A stretch of DNA of 64,000 nt, taken from Chloroflexi bacterium HGW-Chloroflexi-10. GTDB lineage: Bacteria; Chloroflexota; Anaerolineae; Anaerolineales; Anaerolineaceae. Made by a program: the position numbers and the translations under genes. Of the stretch, positions 40,401 to 45,933 are shown piece by piece. Under the pieces are notes generated by a model that saw only the letters and a program-made list of their open reading frames with translations, did no database searches and was not told the DNA's origin. Position 1 is the stretch's first letter. Each line of letters opens with the position of its first letter. The stretch covers positions 1 to 64,000 of the forward strand of contig PHBZ01000025.1 in assembly GCA_002840755.1 (NCBI GenBank), given 5' to 3'.

Positions 40401-43400
40401 CTGACCCTGACACAAATGGTTGACACAGATGTGACTGTTGCCTATTCGGTTGACGGTTCTGCAACTGCCGCTTCAGATTACGCTGCTTTATCCGGTTGGG
40501 TTACCATTCCAGCCAATACCCTTACAACAACCATCGCCATAACACCATTCGAGGATAACCTGGTCGAGGGTACGGAAACCATTGCAGTGACCCTCGCCTC
40601 TGTGAACAACAGTCACGTCTCCATCGATACTGCCCCGGAAAACCAATCAGCTTCTGTAGACATTGTCGACAACGATTCCGCGATGGTCAGTGTCAGTGCC
40701 AACCCATCCACCACGGCGGAGGGCAGCAGCACGCCAGGTACATTTATCTTTACCCTGGATAAGCAGGCGCAGTCTGCCGTTACCCTTTCCTATTCTGTTT
40801 CGGGTTCCGCCATATCGCCTACTGATTATTCGTCCTTGAGCGGCACTATCATCATTCCCGCCCTGACTTCTTCTGTCAGTATCGACGTCTCTTCTATAGA
40901 TGATATTATCGTCGAAGGCGATGAGAATGTCATTCTGACCCTCACTGAAACCAACAATTCCGCTGTTACGGTCGCATCTGATGCCGGTCTATCGGCAACC
41001 GTCACTTTTACAGATAATGATACTGCTGAGTTCAGCATCACAGCCTCTATAGACGCAGCATCCGAGAATGGTGTGGGTTCCCCCACCGATGGTGAATTCA
41101 CCTTTACGATGACCAAAGCTGCTCGCGTTGATGTAACGATCAATGTGGCAGTATCTGGCTCCGCTGCTAACGGCACGGATTACAACACAATTGGATCTTC
41201 TCTCACTTTTCAGGCTGGTGAAACATCGAAAACAATCACTGTGGCTGTCATTGAGGATACACTTGTCGAAGGAAACGAAACCGCCACCCTGGCCATCTCC
41301 GACCCGCAGCCAGCGGATGGAGTAGACAGCAGTCTGTTCTCCATCTCTGATACCACCAGTTCTGCGACTGTAATTATCACCGATGATGATCCGGACCCCA
41401 CAACAAGTGTAAATGATCCTGAGGTAACAGAAGGCGACACGGGAGTAAACACCCTGACGTTTGTTATCACGCTCTCACACGAAAGTACAAAGACCGGTAT
41501 GGTTGATTACACACTGGAGGGAGATAGCGCAACGTCGGATGTAGATTTTGTATTCAAATCCGGAACACTTACCTATGAACCTGGTGAAACCAGCAAATCC
41601 GTCGATGTCTCCGTCATCGGAGACCTGATAGAGGAACCCACTGAAACTTTCCATTTGAGGCTTTCAAACGGAATCAACATCACCATTCAGGATGATTCGG
41701 GAATCGGAACGATCCGGGATAATGATACGGCTGAGTTGAACATTGCCGATGTCTCAATGGCGGAAGGCAATGACGGGAACACTGAGTTCAACTTTACGGT
41801 TACCATGAACCCACCCACCATAGAAACAGTCACCGTCGATTTTGCTACAGAGGACAACACCACGCTTGCCAGTGAGGATTACACTGCAACATCCGGTACT
41901 CTTACGTTCGGCCCAATGGAAACCACTCAGACAATCACGGTTCTTGTATCCGGGGATACGGTATATGAGAATGATGAGAGTTTCCTCGTCAACCTAAGCA
42001 ACTCGGAAAACGCTGTGATATCTACAACAGCGAACCAGGGCACCGGAACCATTGAAAATGATGAAGCGCAACCGATTCTCTCAATCGGGTCAGTCAGCCA
42101 AAACGAAGGCAACAGTGGAACCAGCGATTTCGTCTTTACAATCACGATGGACCACGCCAGTGCCTTTACAACAACGGTTGATTATGCTACGGAAAATGGA
42201 ACAGCGACGACAGCCGGAGGTGATTACTTGGCAGCAAATGGTACGCTTACCTTTAATCCTGGGGATACGATCAAAACAATCCGGATCAGCATCAATGGTG
42301 ACCGGCTGGTAGAAAGTAACGATACGTTCGTGGTCAACCTGAGTAATATGTCTGATAACGCAACAATTTCCCCGATTGCAAACCAGGGCACCGGAATAAT
42401 ATTAAACGACGACCACGCTCCTACCCTGCTTTCTAATATCACACAGGTGGTGGACGAGGACAATATACTCGCATTTATTCTTACTGATTTCACGGATGCT
42501 TATACCGATGCCGATAATGACGCGTTGGTCAGTGTAACCGTCACTTCTCTGCCTACTCACGGTGTACTCAAAATTAACACAACCGCAATTACGCTCAATC
42601 AGGTAATCCTCGCGGCAAACTTGAGCAGTCTGACCTACACCCCAGCATCGCAGTATTTTGGAAGCGACTCCTTCACATGGACTGCTTCCGATGGAGTAAA
42701 TATGGCAGTCGCTGCCTGCCAGGTCAACATCACTGTAACCTCCGTCAACGACGCACCCACACTGGATGAAATTGCTGATGTCGAAATTCTCCGAAATGCC
42801 CCCAGCCTGGAACTTCAGCTGACCGGGATCTCGGCAGGAGGCGATGGCGAAATTGCCGGTCTGACAGTAACTGCTGAATCCAATAATTCGACAGTGTTAC
42901 CCAACCCGGTAGCGACTTACCAAAGCGGTACCTGGAAACTTACCCTGCATCCAACGGCAGTTTCCGGTACGGCAACGGTCACTGTCACCGTTGATGACAA
43001 AGGCACGACAAACAACCTGGTCACACGAACCTTTATCGTTACAGCCAAAGACCCAAGCATTGTGATAACTCCCTTAAATGGGCTAACGACCAACGAAGAT
43101 GGCGGAACAGCCGTATTCTCCGTTCGCTTAGGTGTCAGACCGAACAGCACGGTGAGCATTGCCCTGTCCAGTTCAAATGACAATGAGGGCATCACTGATA
43201 AAACCACCCTGGTATTTACGCCGGATAACTGGAACACACCGCAGCAAGTAACGATTACCGGTCTAGATGATGATCAAATTGATGGGACTATTGAATATCA
43301 GATCATTCTGAATCCATCAGGAAGCAGTGACTCTGAATATCGCACAATGGAAACCCTATCAGTCCGGGTTAACAATCAGGATAACGACGTTGAAAACAAT

Positions 43401-43436
43401 AACTGGAGTGTATTCCTGCCCTTGCTCGTCAAATAG
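28467..43436 (+). CDS. Giant secreted protein: beta-helix, cadherin-like domains and about 31 Calx-beta repeats
   Basis: 4989 residues from ATG 28467, chosen because GGAAAGGG lies 6 bp upstream and a signal peptide follows (cleavage after HTVHA, residue 38); a TTG at 28425 is in frame but poor. The order is as follows. A parallel beta-helix ends in a choice-of-anchor-Q-like segment (NNPAIDAG, HPDVGAFEF; to about 29995). Cadherin-like/VCBS-like domains run to about 31606. About 31 Calx-beta domains (31610-42415) each carry a DDxLVEGxE core and a SDDD-type acidic linker. Two cadherin/Ig-like domains follow, then a last Calx-like domain with NWNTPQQVTITG and the tail NWSVFLPLLVK. Calx-beta linkers bind calcium, so a stiff, calcium-dependent surface fibre or adhesin is likely. 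Confidence 0.9.
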   Translation: MKYRLTSSGTSIVKHMSFFICIIVMIFSGLIPIHTVHAASTWYVSTSGTDNGSCGAELTPCETIAQAVSNAASGDTILVGAGIFFPPTETPININKNLTILGQGATDTMVYRSGTARSVFDVSGADVLVTLENLTIWNGSGTQGGGAKVSNGASLTLNGVTLKDNRAANGAGVYLEGTGNLTVSNSTFTNNIATGNGGGIFKAGTGTLNVTSSTFGGSSSVRNQALNGAAIYLAEGAATISGGSFSSNTASGSGGAFYLANGTLQTSSGVLISSNTATLNGGGIYQAGGTLTLTESTLNNNAAVLGAGVYQQAGTLVTNSSTFNANTASTSGAGLYLASTSGANTLANTTISGNTANGSGTSDGGGAIYKAGASTLNLDSLTIAYNISARNVNSGLRVISGSGAITAENSLFYANGTGITHVNCSGVINATGETNLDSGTTCGLSPDRSNKDPQLISLANNGGLTFTHALPYLNGNNPAIDAGSTSLLIDQRGKTRATGVHPDVGAFEFQQPTISVNTATELSYTELDGATQIAPIASYVDDVSAYATGDQLMVSLSEPHQSGDVLGIKTTTKIQVIPNSGSYYILYDGSTNIGTVTGGKYQAIPDSSALVISFTSNASRTAIEYLIRAVSFENTLINPVTTNRTVSFSILHDGVNGTDSRDIIVLNPNLLPLAKNISTTISENGSLMDALFSDASHFEDPDQHGLYGVIITQLPTHGALTVNGAPAILDTMVEIGSGVAYTPTNNYYGADSFRWKAVDNGNESIPGSDKKVSTLAATYSINVVAINDAPTTNSQTSKTLAGVAEDTSSPSGNSVSDLITSATSAYYDADGDVFAGVAVVANASTADQGFWQFSTNSGSTWTNLPAAVGTDPDITKALVLESEAMLRFLPAANWNGTPGGLAIHVWDGTAGLLSGSAGILRDISSLVSTSGSFSSNSISLLTEITPVNDDPTLVLLSSTQVAENMPIGALIGTVSATDADLVTNPGDETMTYTLGGTDASKFSIAGNELKTTEMFNFESMPSYDIEITATDIESKSVTTPFTIMVMDDILTVSISNTVNANEKAIPDNGQFTFTLEKSYPYDVVINYTLTGSADSPSDYTLLDGVTPLAGTVTFLAEETEKYLTVSVSDDDMVEGDESVILTLTGTDNADVVVAGPPANTGTVTISDDDFSSATIAANVATAVEDGANGRFIVTLDKESKTDTVVTYSISGTAANNTDYTSLGSGDPLTGTVTIPAYTSSATIDVEALTDSLVEGTQTVILTLDSTDNSRISVSGSATVDITDVDSATISIAGTTAAREPSTNGLFTLTMSHAAEYAVTVDISSNPASSSDFADLPDTITFPAGQTTATIQVMVIDDTYDENDETLTVTLGTITGNGQFSTGTEFASILVVDDDALPRISIDDVTIDPEGDAGSATTARFTVTLNRATEKAVQIDYVTADDTAVSESDYTATSGTHTFDTATHETSFTFDVTINGDDLVEGDEALNIELTLVNSSNGVISKGIGIATINDDDEAEVQVTASTATTIEGSSTAGQYTVTLTKASQVPVVVNYTIEGTATAGSDFTALAGSVTIPANSLSATISLVSTQDDLVEDDETVSITLTGTNNSGVDLGTNLTASITIEDEDLAVTSVAASPSSTTEGSATPGTFTLTLDKQSQSDITVNYSITGTATSGTDFTELSGNALIPALTSSISINLSAIDDNIVEGDETVIMTLSGTDNSRVSVAAQAATITFEDNDAAEFSVTATQSAAAENGIDEPTNGQYTITLSNAARANVTIDVTMSGSATNGDDYTSITSPVTFLAGETEKTISLAVSEDELVEGDETAILTISNPQATGGLSNTLFSISETANLATVTISDDDTAALTILATSSPAIEGTANGEFTITASKASQDEVSVDYTITGTATNEADYTVLSGTITIPANQTNVTIPVTVVDDDLVEGTESVILTLSAPTSGLVQIDSGSSGTAILDIQDNDQALISIEKLTDTAENGNAESFLISVDKPSQGDLPVTFSLGGTTDSSGGYQDYSLSSADAVLSGSTLTLPGGASSAHLTVTPINDNLVEGSETLIVNLEGPTTGLVIVTSVETDNSAAMTIADDDTATLTISASGSPAEGSANGAFTISTSKNSQTSTTVQYSITGTAANGSDFTSAGAALSGTVTIPAFTASVDLPITIVNDLIVEDTETIALTLTSPDSGLVQIDTGTGKSANLSIIDNDTAAISVLTSANAAEGGAVGSFVVSVSKASQSAVAVGISIGGTASNPSDYSLSSPNAQSLTSSVVTLAPGALSAEIRVTPIDDNLVEGGENLVIIITSPQTGSVTVGTPNTAAMVLADNDTSIIEVANISNAAEGGDTGQFEITSSKPSATDITVTFTISGSANKDGDHQDFNLNSTNETLTATTIIIPAGETSTSIDLTAVNDSVVETTEDVILTLSGSSSELAPVSASEGGAATVLITDNDSGTISINASDSSILESDAGLQYTVTTTAASQQPIEVTYTLTGNAQNGEDYNLSTLMTGSVTIPAYITQATFDLTPVQDTLVEGNESVVLNLSGTNNTDLSIATDETQSSTITINDDDTAQFSILAAPGSAAENGEGTPSNGEYTIELSNAARANVTLDVAVTGSASNGTDYTSIVSSITFLASETTKTIPLAVIEDALVEGNETAILTISNPQPADGLDSGLFSISVAATSATVTISDDDTAIASIARDSNAAEPDSDGQFSVSVDKASQAAVTLTYEVDGSSTATDGSDYTTLSGEVIIPAGEFSGTIILDVKDDTIAENDERITLNLTGVSSSRVSLHTTNNTAELTITSDDTDPTISIDDVTVTEGNTGTTTASFTVTLSHLSEKGVTVEYSTANETAIAGSDYTAGSGTLTFSNTQLTQTVSVLVAGDLLVEDTESFNLNLTNPANATFLKQTGTGSITNDDNASVSIANTQNAAEPATNGQFTLTLSNPVQVDTSITYAVTGNATPGADYSALTGSVIIPAGQTSQTISVAVINDAIAEFSETVQLTLTASSGIVTLDATPENRVAILNITDDETDPTISINDVSVTEADSGTTTASFTATLSHLSEKGVTVQYRTTNGTAIAPDDFTAATGTLSFSGTELTKNIAVLVAGDELVEENESYNVVLENPTHAALNKGVGAGTILENDSAIVRVETTINAAEEDLAAGQFTLTLTQMVDSALTVTYSVDGSATADSDYTALSGTVTIPANTLTTTIAVTPLEDDLIEGTETVSVTLLTVDNSRVSINTAPENQTASVDIVDNDSAVVSVGASPSTTAEGSATPATFTLTLDKQSQSAVTVSYLISGTATQIADYTSLSGSVTIPALTSSVNIDLSAIDDLIVEGDETVILTLNGTNNPSISVSAQPATITFADNDTAEFSILATTSPAIENGLGAATNGLFTITLSKVARADVTVDVAVTGSATNGTDYTSIASSITFLAGETMKTIPLMVTEDSLVEGVETAVLSISNPQAAGELEDALFSISETANDAIVTITDDDTAIASIAGVSDGAEPGINGQFTVNVDKASQSAVTLTYEVDGASTATPDEDYTALTGSVIIPAGASSASIIVDVLDDNIAENNEIVTLNLIETSSSLVTIDLSDDTASATITSDDADPVVSLAAPIGILTEGDTGTTTATFTVTMNRDSQKGVSVAYTTLDGTALQPTDYTTSAGILTLGNGVTNTTIDVTILGDTLVEGDETFILTLSEANNATFSNEEDTLSANATVTDDDTALLSIANTQNGAEPATNGLFTLTLSNPVQVDTTIGYSVAGTASVGTDYTALSGTITIPALSTSVTITVPVLDDTISENSETVIVTLTDVSGLVSLDTTPANLTASVTMNDNEADPTISINDVSVTEADSGTTTANFTVTLSHLSEKGVSVQYGTTNGTAVDPDDFTATNGTLSFSGTELTKTITVLVAGDVLVEENESYNVVLETPINSTLNDGEGAGAILENDTAVVRMETTNNAAEEDLAAGQFTLTLTQMVDTDVTVAYSVDGSATAASDYAALSGWVTIPANTLTTTIAITPFEDNLVEGTETIAVTLASVNNSHVSIDTAPENQSASVDIVDNDSAMVSVSANPSTTAEGSSTPGTFIFTLDKQAQSAVTLSYSVSGSAISPTDYSSLSGTIIIPALTSSVSIDVSSIDDIIVEGDENVILTLTETNNSAVTVASDAGLSATVTFTDNDTAEFSITASIDAASENGVGSPTDGEFTFTMTKAARVDVTINVAVSGSAANGTDYNTIGSSLTFQAGETSKTITVAVIEDTLVEGNETATLAISDPQPADGVDSSLFSISDTTSSATVIITDDDPDPTTSVNDPEVTEGDTGVNTLTFVITLSHESTKTGMVDYTLEGDSATSDVDFVFKSGTLTYEPGETSKSVDVSVIGDLIEEPTETFHLRLSNGINITIQDDSGIGTIRDNDTAELNIADVSMAEGNDGNTEFNFTVTMNPPTIETVTVDFATEDNTTLASEDYTATSGTLTFGPMETTQTITVLVSGDTVYENDESFLVNLSNSENAVISTTANQGTGTIENDEAQPILSIGSVSQNEGNSGTSDFVFTITMDHASAFTTTVDYATENGTATTAGGDYLAANGTLTFNPGDTIKTIRISINGDRLVESNDTFVVNLSNMSDNATISPIANQGTGIILNDDHAPTLLSNITQVVDEDNILAFILTDFTDAYTDADNDALVSVTVTSLPTHGVLKINTTAITLNQVILAANLSSLTYTPASQYFGSDSFTWTASDGVNMAVAACQVNITVTSVNDAPTLDEIADVEILRNAPSLELQLTGISAGGDGEIAGLTVTAESNNSTVLPNPVATYQSGTWKLTLHPTAVSGTATVTVTVDDKGTTNNLVTRTFIVTAKDPSIVITPLNGLTTNEDGGTAVFSVRLGVRPNSTVSIALSSSNDNEGITDKTTLVFTPDNWNTPQQVTITGLDDDQIDGTIEYQIILNPSGSSDSEYRTMETLSVRVNNQDNDVENNNWSVFLPLLVK
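36189..41395 (+). repeat. Higher-order tandem repeat: seven-domain Calx-beta unit of about 2.4 kb
   Basis: Domains starting TAxFSI begin at 36189, 38592 and 41022, giving periods of 2403 bp (801 codons) and 2430 bp (810 codons). The seven domains between the first two starts match, one for one and in order, the seven between the second and third; for example SIANTQN-AEPATNG, ISINDVSVTEADSGTTTA and NAAEEDLAAGQFTLTLTQ occur once in each. The third unit stops after its first domain. An older, more diverged member of the TAxFSI class at 33678 is preceded by the same neighbour class. The array grew by in-frame duplication of a multi-domain block. Confidence 0.8.
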
Positions 43437-43491
43437 ATTTTCACAGGGTTCAATTTAGTATCAGAAATACCAGAGTAACACTACCTGAGAA

Positions 43492-43529
43492 ATCCCCTAC
43501 CCGCTCTCATAACTGAGCGAGTAGGGGAT
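43492..43529 (+). terminator. Hairpin after the giant gene
   Basis: ATCCCCTACCCGCTC (43492-43506), an 8 nt loop, then GAGCGAGTAGGGGAT (43515-43529), with 14 of 15 positions paired, 55 bp past the stop codon. Outer CTGAG/CTCAG bases can extend it. No T-run follows. Confidence 0.6.
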
Positions 43530-43879
43530 AACAACCCTCAGAGTAAACCAATTTATATTTTTCTACTGACTAATCCAGAAAGCACTGCGTTGTAATTTTC
43601 TAGGCTGCATATCCTTTTCAAAGGCTTCGCAATTGATTTATGCAACCAATATTTTCCGCTTTCTCTGTTATTAAACTGATAATAACTGTCTTTGTAAAAT
43701 AGAGGATAAAAGCCAACAGGTGCCTGCCAGGAGATTTAGTTGTATATTTAAATCCCTGATTAAATTATGCAGCTCAACCAGGAACACTATCGGCTTTCTA
43801 AGCCGGCGCACGCAACCAACAAAATTCAAGCACATAGTTGACGACGCATTTACCCGATAAAACTTTTTTAAGTCTTGCT

Positions 43880-43908
43880 TTTACATAAATAATGCTGTAA
43901 GATATATT
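43880..43908 (+). promoter_or_regulatory. Promoter of the HAD gene
   Basis: TTTACA at 43880-43885, a 17 bp spacer and TATATT at 43903-43908. The operator-like palindrome begins 14 bp downstream, so a bound repressor would cover the start of transcription and the first transcribed bases. Confidence 0.5.
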
Positions 43909-43921
43909 AATGTAAGTTAAT

Positions 43922-43944
43922 TTACATTTTTTTTATTTATGTAA
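43922..43944 (+). promoter_or_regulatory. Operator-like palindrome A, TTACA-N13-TGTAA
   Basis: TTACA (43922-43926) and TGTAA (43940-43944) with 13 bp between. The identical 23 bp layout recurs before both RpiR genes (44988 and 61667). A further TGTAA-like half-site lies just upstream at 43911. The likely ligand is one or both RpiR regulators. Confidence 0.6.
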
Positions 43945-44147
43945 GTTTTACGAAACAAACACGTCATTCGTGCCAACGTGAACCACAGTTAATAAAAATT
44001 TCAATATTACGATAATCTAGCCACACTTATCACATCGGCCAGGAAACAACCTGAAAACAAATTTAACTAAAAAATATGCAAGCTGAGAAAGCCACTATAG
44101 ATAGTTATTTTTTATTATTGATTTTATAAAACATAGGAGATAACAAA

Positions 44148-44834
44148 ATGATTAAAGCAATTTTTTTTGACGCAGCAGGAATATTATATACAAGAAATGG
44201 TCCAACAGAGGAGTTTGCGATACATCTCCTTCAAGATAATGGATTTTCTACTGAGATTTCCTCTGATCTAATACAGAAACAATTTTCATTACGATCCCAA
44301 GCCAACCAGGGTGTTATCAACCATGAGATATATTGGGAACAATACTTGTTGGTGCGGAAAGTCACTGATCCTGAACTACGAAAAAAGTTTATTGAACAAA
44401 TCATTAATTATTCAAACAACATTCAATCCATTCCAGGCAGCAGGGAGACACTTGCCGAATTAAAACGCCGGGGTTTTCTCATGGGAATTATCACAGATAC
44501 GATGTACCCTGTCGAATGGAAAATGCGCCGCCTTGAAAAAGCTGGTGTTGCTCAATTTATCGAAATCGTCGCTTGCTCGACGGATCTTGGTGCGCATAAA
44601 CCAGATCCTGTGGTTTATTCATATGCATTGCAGCAAGCGAACCTCACACCGGATGAATCCGCCTTCGTTGGGCATCTCGGTATTGAACTCGAGGGTGCTC
44701 AAAAAGCAGGAATGACCACGATTGCAATTAACTATGACGTTGATGCTAAGGCAGATTACTATTGCAGTTCGCTACTGGATTTATTGAATCTTCCAATTCT
44801 GCAAAAATCCATACATGAGTCAATCGTGAAATAA
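44148..44834 (+). CDS. HAD-superfamily protein with altered catalytic motifs
   Basis: 228 residues, HAD subfamily IA layout. Motif I reads IFFDAAGILY: nucleophile Asp8 is kept, but the usual second Asp is Ala10. Motif II is GIITDTMYP, motif III is the lysine in GAHKPDPVVY. Motif IV reads FVGHLGIELEGAQKAGM, so the metal-binding Asp is His and the second acid is Glu. Typical phosphatase chemistry is therefore doubtful; it may bind a phosphosugar or be a specialised hydrolase. It is closely related to the second domain of the double HAD protein at 54777-56216. It has its own promoter and operator and precedes the RpiR gene by 196 bp. Confidence 0.8.
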   Translation: MIKAIFFDAAGILYTRNGPTEEFAIHLLQDNGFSTEISSDLIQKQFSLRSQANQGVINHEIYWEQYLLVRKVTDPELRKKFIEQIINYSNNIQSIPGSRETLAELKRRGFLMGIITDTMYPVEWKMRRLEKAGVAQFIEIVACSTDLGAHKPDPVVYSYALQQANLTPDESAFVGHLGIELEGAQKAGMTTIAINYDVDAKADYYCSSLLDLLNLPILQKSIHESIVK

Positions 44835-44942
44835 ATATCAAAATTGTTCTATTGACCTTAAAAGGATCAGGTTCTTAGGGAGTTCTCTTAGAAAGTTTTG
44901 TAAGTAGCTGTAGAAGTAACCAAATAATAGCATTTTTATTGC

Positions 44943-44971
44943 TTGTAAATAGGTTTCATTTGATGTATTAT
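44943..44971 (+). promoter_or_regulatory. Promoter of the left RpiR-transporter operon
   Basis: TTGTAA at 44943-44948, 17 bp, TATTAT at 44966-44971. The operator-like palindrome starts 17 bp after the -10 box. The corresponding promoter on the other side of the island (61709-61737) has the same TATTAT and the same 17 bp spacing. Confidence 0.5.
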
Positions 44972-44987
44972 AAAAATGTTAGTAAAC

Positions 44988-45010
44988 TTACATAATTATA
45001 ATTTTTGTAA
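44988..45010 (+). promoter_or_regulatory. Operator-like palindrome B, TTACA-N13-TGTAA
   Basis: TTACA (44988-44992) and TGTAA (45006-45010), with an extra A/T pair of flanking bases (ACTTACA ... TGTAAGT including the outer positions). It matches copy C at 61667-61689 in 20 of 23 positions, including the AT-rich centre. It ends 20 bp before the RpiR start codon and so probably serves autoregulation. Confidence 0.65.
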
Positions 45011-45030
45011 GTATCACAAACAGAGGTGCC

Positions 45031-45927
45031 ATGAGCAGTGATGGAATTGAACAAGTTGAATTTAGTAAATTAATAGCTGAACATTACGACGAACTTACGA
45101 TCAGTGAAAAACGTATAGCGTCTTTCATAAGCCAGAATCAGGATGAAGTTGCATTCATGTCTGCAGCGGAAGTTGCTGATGCATTGAATTTAAGCGAACC
45201 AACCATGTTACGCTTCGCGCGAACGCTGGGTTTTGAGAGTTACCCTGCCATGCGAGTAGCGCTACAAGCAAAAGTTCGTAACCTTGTCAACCACTCTGCT
45301 CGGATTCGTAGTCGGTTGGATGATTTGCGTGTGTCTGGCGATATTTATGAACAACTGGTCACTTCAGAGATTGATTTCCTTACAGAATCACTCCATTCTC
45401 TGGACCGAGAAGCCTTTAATATGGCGGTTGAATACCTTCGCGTCCATCAACGTGTTTTTGTTTTCGGTTTAGGACCATCCGTTTCACTCGTGGATCAGTT
45501 GGAAATCCGGTTGACTCGCTCTGCCAGGCATGTTATTCCCCTTCGAACCTCTGGACGAGAATTGTTAGAACCCCTGCTATTAATGGGTAAAGATGACCTT
45601 CTTATTGCGATCGGGTTCCATAGCGTAACCCCCTATTTGGAATTGGTCCTTGAGCGAGCAAATGAGTATAACACGCCTGTCATTCTGATTACTGATACTC
45701 TGGGTGACCTTGTGGGTAACAAGGCGTCTGTAGTCCTTGCTGCTCGGCGTGGACCTGTTTCTGCATTTCACTCGCTGACTGTCCCAATGACGATTATTAA
45801 TACCTTGCTGCTTGTCTTGAGTTCCGTTGATCAGGAAAGAATCATGAATAATCTGGATAAACTCGACCAATTGCGGGACAGCGTACGGCGAAAGAATTTT
45901 TTGCCTTTAGCCAGAAAAAAGAAATAG
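45031..45927 (+). CDS. MurR/RpiR-family transcriptional regulator
   Basis: 298 residues with AGAGGTG just before the ATG. An N-terminal helix-turn-helix (about 15-90) contains ALNLSEPTMLRFARTLGFES, typical of HTH_6. The C-terminal SIS sugar-phosphate-binding domain (about 125-260) contains RVFVFGLGPSVSLVDQLEIR and VILITDTLGDLVG. RpiR proteins respond to phosphorylated sugars. The strong similarity to the RpiR protein at 60745-61617, including GPVS-FHSL near the end, marks the two as paralogues likely to share the TTACA-N13-TGTAA operator. It is 6 bp from the permease gene. Confidence 0.9.
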   Translation: MSSDGIEQVEFSKLIAEHYDELTISEKRIASFISQNQDEVAFMSAAEVADALNLSEPTMLRFARTLGFESYPAMRVALQAKVRNLVNHSARIRSRLDDLRVSGDIYEQLVTSEIDFLTESLHSLDREAFNMAVEYLRVHQRVFVFGLGPSVSLVDQLEIRLTRSARHVIPLRTSGRELLEPLLLMGKDDLLIAIGFHSVTPYLELVLERANEYNTPVILITDTLGDLVGNKASVVLAARRGPVSAFHSLTVPMTIINTLLLVLSSVDQERIMNNLDKLDQLRDSVRRKNFLPLARKKK

Positions 45928-45933
45928 GAGCCT

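Larger units (their letters stand above)
43437..44147. other. 711 bp intergenic region between the giant gene and the transporter island
   Basis: It holds a gene-end hairpin, a promoter and an operator-like palindrome (listed separately) and otherwise AT-rich sequence. I find no protein-coding frame with support. The 200 bp between the operator and the HAD start codon would be an unusually long untranslated leader. Confidence 0.6.
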
